This document shows positions 46,248 to 56,378 of a stretch of 64,000 nucleotides of DNA, one piece after another. Origin of the DNA: G965207045 sp965207045 (GTDB lineage Bacteria; Pseudomonadota; Alphaproteobacteria; Rickettsiales; Anaplasmataceae); assembly GCA_965207045.1 (NCBI GenBank), contig OZ242261.1:992001-1056000 (forward strand), given 5' to 3'. Both the position numbers and the translations under genes were made by a program. How positions within the stretch are numbered: the stretch's first letter is position 1; every line of letters begins with the position of its first letter. The notes beneath the pieces are model-generated. The model did not search any database and was not told where the DNA came from. It saw only the letters and a list, made by a program, of their open reading frames with translations.

Positions 46248-47654
46248 ATGGAAAGTGATTGCTTAGTGGCTACAGTACAAAGAATCGAAAATGATTCAAT
46301 GGGGGAAAAAAAGATAGAATTAAATAAACTGTGGGGTTCACAAACACAAAGATCATTAGAGAATTTTGACATAGGTTGTGAAAAGATGCCTATAGAGATC
46401 ATAAAATCTTTGGCAATGGTTAAGTATGCAGCGGCTTGTACCAATCTGGAGCTAGGTTTAATTGATGTAACAATTGGTCAAGCAATTATGGAAGCAGCTC
46501 AGAATATTATAGATAGAGGATTTGATGATCATTTTCCACTAGTTGTCTGGCAAACTGGCTCTGGTACACAAAGTAATATGAATGTAAATGAGGTCATTGC
46601 AAATATTGCAATAAAAAAGCTAGGAGGTGAGATTGGTAGCAAGTATCCTGTTCATCCTAATGATCATGTCAACATGGGACAATCATCAAATGATAGTTTT
46701 CCCACTGCAATGCATATTGCAGCTGCAATTGAAATTAAAAATAACCTATTAATTTCATTACACAATTTTCATGATTCTCTTAAACAAAAAGCAGAGGAAT
46801 TTAGTGATATAGTCAAGATAGGAAGAACACACTTACAAGATGCAACCCCCTTAACATTAGGACAAGAATTTTCTGGATATACAGAGCAAATCAAAAAAGG
46901 AATAGAACGGATAAAATCGGTAACAAGTATATATGAATTAGCGCAAGGCGGTACAGCTGTTGGCACTGGATTGAATTCACATACTCAATTTGCACAAATA
47001 TTTGCGGAAAAAATAGCTAGAATTACGAATCTGCCCTTCATTACTGCTCGAAATAAATTCGAAGCCTTGGCTGCACGTGATGCATTAGTAGAGCTAAGTG
47101 GTGCTCTCAGTACCTTAGCAGTGAGTTTGATGAAAATAGCAAATGATATCCGTTTATTAGGATCAGGGCCACGTTGTGGTATTGGTGAAATAATATTGCC
47201 TGCAAATGAACCAGGATCTTCTATAATGCCAGGTAAAGTCAACCCGACACAATGTGAGGCTATGACTATGGTTTGCACACAAGTCATGGGGAACCATACA
47301 ACTGTAACAGTAGCAGGATCTACTGGCCACTTTGACCTCAATGTCTTCGGGCCTGTTATTATATATAATGTAATGCAATCTATTAATTTGCTGAGCACTG
47401 CCATGAACAGTTTGTGTAAGAATTGCATTGTTGCTATCAAACCCAATAGGAAAAGGATAAATTTACATCTTAATTCCTCGTTAATGTTGGTTACGGCTCT
47501 AAATAAACACATCGGCTATGATAATGCTGCTAAGATTGCAAAATTTGCCTACGAAGAAGACTTAACTTTAAAAGAAGCGGCTTTGAGTTTAAAATTGATT
47601 ACTGCTGAAGATTTCGATAAAGTGGTCAAACCAGAAAATATGATTGCTCCGTGA
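46248..47654 (+). CDS. fumC: Class II fumarate hydratase
   Basis: Converts fumarate to malate in the TCA cycle. It has 468 residues. The signature GSSIMPGKVNP is at about 322-333, preceded by TGSGTQSNMNVNEV and GRTHLQDATPLTLGQE. I kept the first ATG. An internal ATG at residue 18 (MGEKKIELNKLWG) would also give a complete enzyme. The stop overlaps the ABC transporter GTG by 4 bp, so translation is coupled. Confidence 0.95.
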   Translation: MESDCLVATVQRIENDSMGEKKIELNKLWGSQTQRSLENFDIGCEKMPIEIIKSLAMVKYAAACTNLELGLIDVTIGQAIMEAAQNIIDRGFDDHFPLVVWQTGSGTQSNMNVNEVIANIAIKKLGGEIGSKYPVHPNDHVNMGQSSNDSFPTAMHIAAAIEIKNNLLISLHNFHDSLKQKAEEFSDIVKIGRTHLQDATPLTLGQEFSGYTEQIKKGIERIKSVTSIYELAQGGTAVGTGLNSHTQFAQIFAEKIARITNLPFITARNKFEALAARDALVELSGALSTLAVSLMKIANDIRLLGSGPRCGIGEIILPANEPGSSIMPGKVNPTQCEAMTMVCTQVMGNHTTVTVAGSTGHFDLNVFGPVIIYNVMQSINLLSTAMNSLCKNCIVAIKPNRKRINLHLNSSLMLVTALNKHIGYDNAAKIAKFAYEEDLTLKEAALSLKLITAEDFDKVVKPENMIAP

Positions 47655-49375
47655 CAAATTTACCATTATTGAGTCAATACCTTAAAAATTATAAAATTTT
47701 TGTAGCAATAATTTGTGTTACAATACTGGTTTCATCTTTTACAGTTCTAAGCATAGGAGAAGGAATTAAATACGTCATAGATCATGGCTTTCTTACAAAA
47801 GACATGTGGTCTTCATTTTCAAGAGTACTCTATGTCTCAGTAGCTGCAATATTTATACTCAGCACATCAATTTTTGCCCGCATCTGTCTTATTAGCTATA
47901 CAGGTGAAAGCATAATAGCTGATATAAGAATAAATGCATACTCCCATTTATTAAAACTTTCACAATCTTTTTTTGAAAAGAAAAAAGTAGGTAGTATTCT
48001 TTCAACTTTAATATCAGATACAGCAACACTACAATTAATAATTAGTGGTGCATTATCAAACGCATTACGCAATATTGCTATGCTCATAGGCAGTATGATA
48101 ATGCTAGTATATACTAACATAGAACTTAGCCTGTATTCATTTATTATGATCCCAGCAGTAGTTCTTTCCACACTATTGCTAACAAAAAAAGTGCGAAAAT
48201 TATCAAAAGTAGCACGTGATAGCATAGCTATCATAGCCTCTTATAGTGAAGAAACTTTAAATAATATAAAAATTATACAAGCCTTTACTTATGAAAAAAA
48301 TGCAATAAAAAGTTTTTCTGAACACGTTAGATATACATCGAATTGCTTTTTTAGATATGAAATAATGCGAGGTTGGCTTGTAGTGTTGGTTATAATAACT
48401 GTCTTAAGCGCAGTTGGTTTAATTTTTTGGCTTGGCAACAATAATGTAATAAATGGTCATATAACTTATGGTGAATTATCTGCATTTATGTTCTATATGT
48501 TGATGGCTGCCAATTCTACATCCCGCTTAGGTGAAATATTCTCAGAATTACAACAAGCCAAAGCTGCCATCCAAAGATTGGGAGAACTTTTTTCACATAA
48601 AACGACAATTTCACACAAAAAAAATGCAACAAAATTCCCTAAAAGAATTACAAACATCACTTTTACAAATGTATCGTTTTCTTACACAACTTGTAAAAAG
48701 AATATCTTGTCAGATTTATCATTTACAATCAATAGAGGCGAACATATAGCTATAATCGGTCTCTCTGGAGCTGGCAAGAGCACAATTTTTAACCTATTAT
48801 TAAGGTTTTATGATGTGGAAAATGGTACTATTACAATCAATGGTCACAATATAAAAGATTTTGCAATACATAATTTAAGAAAAGCATTTTCAATAGTACC
48901 ACAAGATTCAGCTATATTTTCAACAAGTATCATGGAAAATATAATGTATGGTGACCCTGAAGGGAAATCCGAGGAAGTAATCTCAGCTGCGAACAATGCT
49001 CATGCAACAGATTTTATCAATAAGCTACAACATAAATTTGATTCGTTTGTTGGTGAAAAGGGAATAAAATTATCTGGAGGTCAAAAACAACGAATAGCTA
49101 TAGCTCGAGCCATTATTAGAAATGCACAAGTGCTATTATTAGATGAGGCTACAGCATCTTTAGATACAGAGCACGAGCGAATGATTCAAAATTCGTTACA
49201 CAAAATGCATGATATAACCATAATAACAATTGCACACAGACTATCTACAGTAATAAATGCAGACAGAATTATTGTTCTAGATAATGGAAAAGTAGTTGAT
49301 ATAGGTTCACATGAAGACCTATTAAAAAGCAATGATCTTTATGCCAGATTGATAGAATTACAGAGTATAAAATAA
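47651..49375 (+). CDS. ABC exporter, fused membrane and ATPase domains
   Basis: A 574-residue half-transporter of the MsbA/BmrA type. Six helices fill residues 1-300, then the ATPase has Walker A GLSGAGKST, Q-loop PQDSAIF, the ABC signature LSGGQKQRIAIARAI, and Walker B VLLLDEATASLD with a following H-loop. It starts with a GTG that overlaps fumC by 4 bp. Possible substrates include lipids, peptides or a drug. Nothing here decides. It works as a dimer in the inner membrane. Confidence 0.9.
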   Translation: MTNLPLLSQYLKNYKIFVAIICVTILVSSFTVLSIGEGIKYVIDHGFLTKDMWSSFSRVLYVSVAAIFILSTSIFARICLISYTGESIIADIRINAYSHLLKLSQSFFEKKKVGSILSTLISDTATLQLIISGALSNALRNIAMLIGSMIMLVYTNIELSLYSFIMIPAVVLSTLLLTKKVRKLSKVARDSIAIIASYSEETLNNIKIIQAFTYEKNAIKSFSEHVRYTSNCFFRYEIMRGWLVVLVIITVLSAVGLIFWLGNNNVINGHITYGELSAFMFYMLMAANSTSRLGEIFSELQQAKAAIQRLGELFSHKTTISHKKNATKFPKRITNITFTNVSFSYTTCKKNILSDLSFTINRGEHIAIIGLSGAGKSTIFNLLLRFYDVENGTITINGHNIKDFAIHNLRKAFSIVPQDSAIFSTSIMENIMYGDPEGKSEEVISAANNAHATDFINKLQHKFDSFVGEKGIKLSGGQKQRIAIARAIIRNAQVLLLDEATASLDTEHERMIQNSLHKMHDITIITIAHRLSTVINADRIIVLDNGKVVDIGSHEDLLKSNDLYARLIELQSIK

Positions 49376-50832
49376 TGGCAGTTTTATTATGTATACTAGA
49401 TGGTTGGGGTCATAGTGATAACCAAAAATACAATGCAATATACAAAACAAAAACACCATATTGGGACCACTTAACTAAGTTATATCCAAAGTGCAAAATT
49501 GCAGCCAGCGGCAAAGCAGTTGGATTACCTCCAGGTCAAATGGGAAACTCAGAAATAGGTCACACAACAATAGGTAGTGGGCGTATTATTGAACATTCAC
49601 TCATCCGTCTAAATAGAGAAATAAAAAACATAAACAAAAACAAGAGTGTAACTAACTTCTGTAATAAAATAAAAAAAAATAATGGGATATGCCATTTAGT
49701 CAGCCTCCTATCACCTGGAGGAGTCCATTCACACATAAATCATATTATGTCATTGCAAAATTTTTTACAGAAGTACAGCATAGCTACAAAATTACACGCT
49801 ATTCTAGACGGACGTGATACCCCACCTAGGTCGGCAATTCAACATATAGAGCATTTTTCTCCAAACACAATTTGTGGAAGATATTACGCTATGGATCGCG
49901 ATAAAAACTGGCATCGAACCAAAAAAGCATACAATTTAATCATGTATGGTCAAGGTGAAAAGTTTATTTCGGCTGAAAAAGCAATAAATAATTTTTACGA
50001 TCGTGGTATAATAGATGAATTTATACTACCAACTGTAATTGGTGATTATAATGGAATGCAAGAAGGTGATGGAGTTATTATATGCAATTTTAGACCTGAC
50101 AGAGTAAAGCAACTTGTTGCTGCACTTAATGGTAAAACAGATTTCTCAAACACACTATTACCAGAGGTGCTGGGTATGGTAGAATATTCGCAAGAGTTAC
50201 AACAAGAATCAATTTTACCCAAGCTTAAAATTACAGACACACTAGGAGAAGTAGTAGCAAGAAATAATATGAAACAACTACGTATAGCTGAAACCGAAAA
50301 ATATTCACATGTGACATTTTTTTTCAATGGAGGCTCAGAAGAGCAATTCTCTAACGAGGAAAGAATTTTAATACCTTCACCAAAAGTTGATACGTACGAT
50401 TTAATGCCAGAAATGTCTGCTTTTGAAATAACTGACAAATTAATAAACGAAATTGCAGAAAATAAATTCGATTTGATTGTTCTCAACTATGCAAATCCAG
50501 ATATGGTAGGACATTCCGGCAATATAAATGCTACAATAAAAGCTATAGAAACAATTGATCAATGCCTTAAAAAATTAGTACCTACAGCAATACAAAATGG
50601 AATGGAAACAATCATTACTGCAGATCATGGCAATGCAGAATTGATGTATGATGATGCCAATAATTCACCACACACATCTCACACAACTAACCCAGTGCCC
50701 TTGCTACTAATTAGCAATAAAAAGGTAACACTAAAAGATGGTGGACTTGCTGATATTGCACCTACTATTCTTAAGTTATTAAATTTAACAAAACCTAGCA
50801 TAATGACTGGAAATGCATTATTCTACTCTTAA
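49375..50832 (+). CDS. gpmI: 2,3-bisphosphoglycerate-independent phosphoglycerate mutase
   Basis: Interconverts 3- and 2-phosphoglycerate. It has 485 residues, of the alkaline phosphatase superfamily. Signatures are LCILDGWGHSDNQ at the start, the phosphoserine region QMGNSEIGHTTIG, HAILDGRDTPPRSA, FFFNGGSEEQF, NYANPDMVGHSGN and TADHGNAELM, which provide the two metal sites. It overlaps the previous gene by one base and ctaA by 20 bp. In this parasite the enzyme serves a partial glycolysis or gluconeogenesis. Confidence 0.94.
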   Translation: MAVLLCILDGWGHSDNQKYNAIYKTKTPYWDHLTKLYPKCKIAASGKAVGLPPGQMGNSEIGHTTIGSGRIIEHSLIRLNREIKNINKNKSVTNFCNKIKKNNGICHLVSLLSPGGVHSHINHIMSLQNFLQKYSIATKLHAILDGRDTPPRSAIQHIEHFSPNTICGRYYAMDRDKNWHRTKKAYNLIMYGQGEKFISAEKAINNFYDRGIIDEFILPTVIGDYNGMQEGDGVIICNFRPDRVKQLVAALNGKTDFSNTLLPEVLGMVEYSQELQQESILPKLKITDTLGEVVARNNMKQLRIAETEKYSHVTFFFNGGSEEQFSNEERILIPSPKVDTYDLMPEMSAFEITDKLINEIAENKFDLIVLNYANPDMVGHSGNINATIKAIETIDQCLKKLVPTAIQNGMETIITADHGNAELMYDDANNSPHTSHTTNPVPLLLISNKKVTLKDGGLADIAPTILKLLNLTKPSIMTGNALFYS

Positions 50833-51853
50833 AGTAAAAGGTGGATATTATAAAATGGACGCAGTAAAGCTGTGGTTAATTATCTGTTCGGTTTTGGTTA
50901 TAATAATCTTGTGGATTGGCGGTGTAACAAGATTAACAAGTTCTGGTTTATCTATAACAGAATGGAAACCTGTAACTGGAATTATTCCACCACTCACAGA
51001 ACAATCTTGGTTTGAAGAGAAAGCAAAATACAAAAATACTCCTGAGTATAAAAAAGTAAATTTTGATATCTCAATGTCAGAATTCAAAAAAATATATTTG
51101 ATTGAATACACACACAGGATTTTTGCACGGCTAATAGGTGTTGTCTTTCTACTACCATTTATATATTTTCTCATTAAGAAAAAATTAGACCGTAAAACAA
51201 TAATACTGCTATCTATAGCGTTAGTACTAGGTGCATTTCAGGGGTTTATAGGCTGGTATATGGTACAGAGCGGTTTAGTAAACCAACCTAATGTTAGTCA
51301 ATATAGGCTAACATTACACCTACTATTAGCAACAGCAATATTTTCACTTTTCTGGTGGCAAGTATGTGAAAATAATAAGAGGAATTACATAATCATAACT
51401 ACAAAAAATTACAAATATTGCAAATATCTATTGCTAACAATAATACTCATGATAGCATCACAGATAGGAATTGGTGGACTAGTGTCAGGGCTCAAAGCTG
51501 GATTGCTTTATAATACATTTCCACTAATAGACGGAGATCTCATACCAAATAATTTATTAGATATTTCTCCCATATGGCGTAACTTGTTTGAAAATACACA
51601 AACAGTACAATTTTTGCATAGGTCGCTAGGTATTTTAATTTTAATAAATGCTATTGCCTTATATTACTTGAATAAAACCGCGCTTAATCTTCTAATAATA
51701 ATAACAATACAAGTAATATTGGGAATACTTACTCTAATATACCAAGTGCCAATAATACTAGCATCAAGCCACCAAGTCATAGCAATAATAACATTAGCAA
51801 TCGCAATTTTTTACTACAGAATAATAATTAATGATGAAAAAGCCCACTCTTAG
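50813..51853 (+). CDS. ctaA: Heme A synthase, COX15/CtaA type
   Basis: Oxidises heme O to heme A for cytochrome c oxidase. It has 346 residues and eight helices, with IGGVTRLTSSGLSITEWKP near the N-terminus, EYTHRIFARLIG as a heme-ligand segment, and a second half with HRSLGILI and SSHQVIAI. The first ATG overlaps gpmI. An ATG at 50855 (MDAVKLWL) is also possible and would remove 14 residues. The 3' end overlaps the convergent ankyrin gene by 26 bp. It works together with the SURF1 protein encoded at 10.4 kb. Confidence 0.92.
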   Translation: MHYSTLKVKGGYYKMDAVKLWLIICSVLVIIILWIGGVTRLTSSGLSITEWKPVTGIIPPLTEQSWFEEKAKYKNTPEYKKVNFDISMSEFKKIYLIEYTHRIFARLIGVVFLLPFIYFLIKKKLDRKTIILLSIALVLGAFQGFIGWYMVQSGLVNQPNVSQYRLTLHLLLATAIFSLFWWQVCENNKRNYIIITTKNYKYCKYLLLTIILMIASQIGIGGLVSGLKAGLLYNTFPLIDGDLIPNNLLDISPIWRNLFENTQTVQFLHRSLGILILINAIALYYLNKTALNLLIIITIQVILGILTLIYQVPIILASSHQVIAIITLAIAIFYYRIIINDEKAHS

Positions 51854-52385
51854 AACAAGCTACAACATAATCATATGCTAGCTTTACATCTCTATCTATA
51901 ACCTCGATTATATTACTCATAACAGCAGAAAATTTTGTATTTCCAGCCATACGATCAAGGTGCATTTGATGCATTTTTGATAACAAAGAAGCTATAATTT
52001 TTGACCTATCATCATTATAGACAGCCACATGCTCAAAAACATCGTCCACTATAGCATAGAAAAGTGGTATATTACCAAAAACATCTTCACAATAAAGATC
52101 AGCTCCATTCTCAACAAGAATTTTAGTGATTGCAGTATTACAAGAAGCAACAGCATAATGTAATGGCGTTTTATTTAAATTATTAACATAATTAATAATT
52201 TTATCTTTCTTTGTAAGAAGCAATCTTACCAAACTCTCATTTTCAGTTAACACAGCTATATGTAAAGCAGTGTTATCAGAATAATTTCCATATTGATAAC
52301 TTAAATCAACTTCTTCTTTATCTAATATATCCTTTACTGCATTGACTTCCCCTTTAATAACAACTTCAATAAAATCTTTAGACAT
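51828..52385 (-). CDS. Ankyrin repeat protein
   Basis: A 185-residue protein with at least three ankyrin repeats, including DNTALHIAVLTENESLVRLLL, NKTPLHYAVASCNTAITKIL followed by NGADLY, and FGNIPLFYAIVD. It has no signal peptide or helix. Ankyrin proteins mediate protein binding. Some of those in Anaplasmataceae are secreted into the host cell, but this one is small and no secretion signal can be read by eye. The C-terminal 50 residues do not fit the repeat. The gene stands alone. Confidence 0.85.
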   Translation of the reverse strand: MSKDFIEVVIKGEVNAVKDILDKEEVDLSYQYGNYSDNTALHIAVLTENESLVRLLLTKKDKIINYVNNLNKTPLHYAVASCNTAITKILVENGADLYCEDVFGNIPLFYAIVDDVFEHVAVYNDDRSKIIASLLSKMHQMHLDRMAGNTKFSAVMSNIIEVIDRDVKLAYDYVVACSKSGLFHH

Positions 52386-52520
52386 ACAAAACCAAATAAA
52401 AAATGATTAACATAAACACGATACATGCAAAACATTAAGATATGTATAATCCTTTATCATATTTCATAATTTATTGAATAATTTACGATTTTTTTTTCAT
52501 CACAACTTTAATACTATTTA

Positions 52521-53681
52521 TCATTTTCGCTTCTTTAATATCTTGTCATAAATTTTGGCTATTAACATAGAAAAAAAGCTATTCCCAAAAATATTGATTG
52601 AAGTAATAATAGTATCAAACATAATATACAGAGTTGTAATTAAGGAAAGCATAACATCACTAAAGCCTAATATACTCTTTAACAGAGGTAGCATAACTAG
52701 TATGCCACCACCAGGAACTGCTACAACAGCAAATTTTGCAATCACAAAATAAATAGAAAATACCAAATATTGGTATATATCTAGTGGTGCAGCACCAAAA
52801 GTATTCATAATACTTAATGCTAATATAGGTATTGCGAAACAATCACCTACAAGGTGAAAGTTAGTAACTGATGGTACAATTGCATTTAATAACTTCTTTT
52901 CCTTAATATTCTTTTCCAGTGCTAAAATCAATACAGGCATTGCCACAACACTCGACATAGTACTAAAGCCAACAACTATCGGAGCCATCAAATTCTTCAA
53001 ACAACCTGACAATCTAGTAAAACCTAAGATCAATATGTGCCATACCAACACATAAGATACAGAACTACCAAACATAATTAGAAGAATACAAAGATAATTT
53101 TTTACCAATGCAAATAGAATTTGATCATGAGCCAATTTAATAACAAAACCTATAACAAAAACTGGTATAAGTGGCTTCAATACTTTATGCAAAAATAAGT
53201 CAGTACAATACGCTACTTTCTTATTAATTATTTTCGTTGCTTTAGGTACAAAAAATACCACTAAACTGCCTAGAACCAATGCAAAAACAATAGATACTTC
53301 ATTATTTAATAAGTGCGGTAGGGAAAAATTCCAAAATGGAACTAAAACTTCAACATCTGTTCCATTTTTGTAAAGTGAAACGTTAACCAATATATTATTA
53401 AAAATAGCTGCTGAAGCGTATGCTAACCATGTTGAGAAAAAATTAGAAATACAAACCATCGCTACTATCAGAGCTAATAATTTAATTGCATTGCTTTGCA
53501 ACTTAACAACACTATTAAAAATAAAAAAGAAAATAAGTAGTGGCACAATGAAGAGAATAATTTCCTTAACAGATAGACTTAGTGCGTACAAAAAAGATTT
53601 TACCGATATTGGTATATAAGAATCAAAAAACAAAGAGAATACCACTATAATCAGCAGTAGTATTGGTAATTTCATCTTCAA
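52521..53681 (-). CDS. DAACS-family dicarboxylate/amino acid symporter
   Basis: A 386-residue sodium- or proton-coupled symporter of the GltP/DctA family. It has eight or more helices, the serine-rich loop GFSTMSSVVAMP (the tip of the first re-entrant hairpin), and VPGGGILVMLPLLKSILGF in the second. Related proteins take up glutamate, aspartate or C4-dicarboxylates, important carbon sources for Ehrlichia. The substrate cannot be read exactly. The 489 bp upstream are non-coding. Confidence 0.88.
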   Translation of the reverse strand: MKMKLPILLLIIVVFSLFFDSYIPISVKSFLYALSLSVKEIILFIVPLLIFFFIFNSVVKLQSNAIKLLALIVAMVCISNFFSTWLAYASAAIFNNILVNVSLYKNGTDVEVLVPFWNFSLPHLLNNEVSIVFALVLGSLVVFFVPKATKIINKKVAYCTDLFLHKVLKPLIPVFVIGFVIKLAHDQILFALVKNYLCILLIMFGSSVSYVLVWHILILGFTRLSGCLKNLMAPIVVGFSTMSSVVAMPVLILALEKNIKEKKLLNAIVPSVTNFHLVGDCFAIPILALSIMNTFGAAPLDIYQYLVFSIYFVIAKFAVVAVPGGGILVMLPLLKSILGFSDVMLSLITTLYIMFDTIITSINIFGNSFFSMLIAKIYDKILKKRK

Positions 53682-53832
53682 ATAGCTGTATTCAAAACAT
53701 CACGTAATATACTATAACAAACCATAGCATACAACATTACACAGATATATCTAAAAAGAAACAGGATAATAATAAACATTTAAGATCATAATAAAGGATG
53801 AAGTTAATATCAATTAATTATCTTAAATACAA

Positions 53833-53878
53833 TTTTCAAGACTCTTTACTTTATCTTTTGCTACCTATATCTTGAAAA
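53833..53878. repeat. Inverted repeat TTTTCAAGA/TCTTGAAAA
   Basis: Two exact 9-bp arms at 53833-53841 and 53870-53878 with a 28-base loop. The position upstream of the symporter is compatible with an RNA hairpin in its leader or with a terminator of pccA. Confidence 0.45.
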
Positions 53879-54001
53879 CTATAGGGTAGTAACACTTCTT
53901 ACAGCCATATATTGATAAAATACTTCACTGGAAGTACTTCTTCTCCCAAAAAAGACTTAAAAAGCATTATCAAGTTATAAAACTGTAAAATAGCAGAACT
54001 A

Positions 54002-54027
54002 CTAGTATTAGTAATTACTAATACTAG
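54002..54027. repeat. Perfect 26-bp palindrome
   Basis: CTAGTATTAGTAA is followed directly by its exact reverse complement. There is no loop, so this is more like a dimeric protein binding site than a terminator. It lies about 145 bp after the pccA stop codon. Confidence 0.6.
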
Positions 54028-54170
54028 CAAGATTAGGCTCCAAGTCTTAAGTAAGCGGTAAAAATCAACATCCAACACTCTAATCTATATAACAATATAG
54101 TTATGAAAGATACAAAACAAGTACTTTCTATTCTATTCAGAGAAGAAAAAATTCTCAACGTGCAAAAGGA

Positions 54171-56147
54171 TTAAGAACAAAATCTAATAACGGTATCATT
54201 AACATTAATCTGATCACCTTCTTTAAAGTTAATCTCAGATATCTTAGCATTACCCTTTGCATAAATAGTATTCTCCATTTTCATCGCTTCAATAATAAAA
54301 AGAGGTTGTCCAATTTTAACCTCACTACCTTTTGCAACATACAATTTGGTAATCATTCCACTAATTGGAGAAATAACAACACTATTATCTTCATCATCAC
54401 TATTTTGCTTTACAAATTTAAGGAGCCTTGAAGCTTCTGGGGTATAAACATTGCATAAAGATTTATATCCATTATAACTTAAAATATAACATAAATCATA
54501 TTTTAGTAACTTAACTATAGTCTCACAACCATTAATATTTGCTTTAAATAAAGCTTGCCCAGGATACCAATTTGTGCTCAATCTTATTATCCTATCATCC
54601 GATTGTAATTTAATACTACCCTCTGCATAATCAGCTTGAAATTCACATAAATAGTCATCAATTTTTACAAACCATTCACGCTCTAATTTTACATCACCAA
54701 GAATAGCACTGTTCCTACACTCATTATTCAAGTGAACATACAGTATCACAGCTGCAAATACGCCTTTTATTTCACTCGTTAATTCATCACTAATAAATCC
54801 ATCTGGGTAGTAATCTTGAATAAAACCAGTATATATATCACCAGAAATAAATTTTGGATTATTGATAATCGATTGTAAAAAAGAAATATTATTTTCTACT
54901 CCCAAAATATAGAACTCCCTAAGTGCTTGCTGCATAGCAAAAATAGCCCTTTCCCTAGTATTAGAGTGTGTGCAGATCTTTACCAACATTGAGTCATAAA
55001 ACATTGTCACTTCTGAACCTAATTGTACTCCCGTATCAATACGTACATTTTCCATATTTTCAGGTTCAATATAATGGGTAATTATACCACTAGCTGGTAA
55101 AAAATTATTCGCTGGATCTTCTGCGTAAACCCTAACTTCCAATGCATGACCGTTGATTTCAATATCACTTTGCCTAACGTTGAGTTCTTCACCTTCTTCA
55201 ATTTTAATCATTTCCTCTATTAAATCTATTCCTGTAACCAGTTCTGTTACTGGATGTTCTACTTGAATTCTTGTGTTCATCTCCAAGAAATAGAAATTCC
55301 TGTCCTTATCCATAATGAATTCTATTGTGCCAGCAGAGTAATACCCAACCTTCTTAGCTAACAGCACCGCCTGCTCATACATTTCATACCGCAATTGCTC
55401 ATTTACAAAAAAGCTTGGTGCTTCCTCTACAACCTTTTGATAACGGCGTTGTATCGAACATTCCCTCTCTCCAAGACACACAACATTACCAAACTTATCA
55501 GCAAGAACTTGGATTTCGATATGCCTAGGTCTTTCCATATATCTTTCAACAAAGACCCTACTATCACCAAAGCTTTTTTCAGCCTCACTTGTTGCCAGGA
55601 TTAATGCTTCTTCTATATCATCAACAGAATTGATAATTCTCATTCCCTTTCCACCACCCCCAGCCGCAGCTTTAATTATAATTGGAAATCCTATAGAAGA
55701 TGCAATTTTTACCACATCTTGTAAATTATGAGCCTCACCTATATATCCTTGAACTACACTAACACCAGCATCAACAGCTATTTTTTTAGCTTCTATTTTA
55801 TCACCCATCTTCTTTACAACATCAGTATTAGGACCGATAAAACGTATACCCATTTTTTGTAAACGCTGCACAAATTGGCAATTCTCTGACAAAAAACCAA
55901 AACCTGGATGAACAGCATCAGCTTTACTAGCTATGATAGCCTCACACACTGAGTCTAAATTCAAGTAACTTTTTGTTGATTGTGCTGACCCTATACAAAA
56001 GCTTTCATCTGCCATTTCCACATGCAAAGAATTAGTATCAGCTTCGGAAAAAACAGCCACTGACATAATATCCATTTTCCTCAATGTTTTTATTATGCGA
56101 CAAGCAATTTCACCCCTATTAGCGACTAATACTTTTTTTATTTTCAT
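54171..56147 (-). CDS. pccA: Biotin carboxylase/carrier subunit of propionyl- or acetyl-CoA carboxylase
   Basis: A 658-residue fused biotin carboxylase plus biotin carrier protein. The biotin carboxylase domain (1-450) shows KVLVANRGEIACRII, AGGGGKGMRI, ERECSIQRRYQKVVEEAP and EMNTRIQVEHPVTE. A middle domain of the acyl-CoA carboxylase alpha type follows. The C-terminal carrier domain has EAMKMEN, whose Lys is biotinylated. The size fits the alpha subunit of propionyl-CoA carboxylase better than AccC (about 450). The beta subunit is not in the window. Confidence 0.88.
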   Translation of the reverse strand: MKIKKVLVANRGEIACRIIKTLRKMDIMSVAVFSEADTNSLHVEMADESFCIGSAQSTKSYLNLDSVCEAIIASKADAVHPGFGFLSENCQFVQRLQKMGIRFIGPNTDVVKKMGDKIEAKKIAVDAGVSVVQGYIGEAHNLQDVVKIASSIGFPIIIKAAAGGGGKGMRIINSVDDIEEALILATSEAEKSFGDSRVFVERYMERPRHIEIQVLADKFGNVVCLGERECSIQRRYQKVVEEAPSFFVNEQLRYEMYEQAVLLAKKVGYYSAGTIEFIMDKDRNFYFLEMNTRIQVEHPVTELVTGIDLIEEMIKIEEGEELNVRQSDIEINGHALEVRVYAEDPANNFLPASGIITHYIEPENMENVRIDTGVQLGSEVTMFYDSMLVKICTHSNTRERAIFAMQQALREFYILGVENNISFLQSIINNPKFISGDIYTGFIQDYYPDGFISDELTSEIKGVFAAVILYVHLNNECRNSAILGDVKLEREWFVKIDDYLCEFQADYAEGSIKLQSDDRIIRLSTNWYPGQALFKANINGCETIVKLLKYDLCYILSYNGYKSLCNVYTPEASRLLKFVKQNSDDEDNSVVISPISGMITKLYVAKGSEVKIGQPLFIIEAMKMENTIYAKGNAKISEINFKEGDQINVNDTVIRFCS

Positions 56148-56378
56148 TCTATGTATGCGTTACAATGAGAATAACCTGTAGCACTCTTTTAGTGTATTCG
56201 CAATTTATTCAAAAGAACTTTTATCAAATTCCATTAACTATAAGTAGATGTCAATAGAAACATCAGTTACAATTTAGTTATTAGATACATACAAAATCCC
56301 AACCAATCTTTTATCAGATCAATTTCATCTATATACTTTTTTCTTAATAAAGATCTCCAAACGTTCAATTTACTCACA

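Larger units (their letters stand above)
53682..54170. other. Non-coding region between pccA and the symporter
   Basis: These 489 bp lie downstream of pccA and upstream of the symporter, both on the minus strand. I see no gene. They contain a 9-bp inverted repeat (53833-53841 and 53870-53878) and a perfect 26-bp palindrome at 54002-54027. Confidence 0.55.

Noticed and set aside
46985..47512. 175-codon minus-strand frame opposite fumC
   Set aside because: Antisense of the conserved fumarase core. No ribosome site or similarity.
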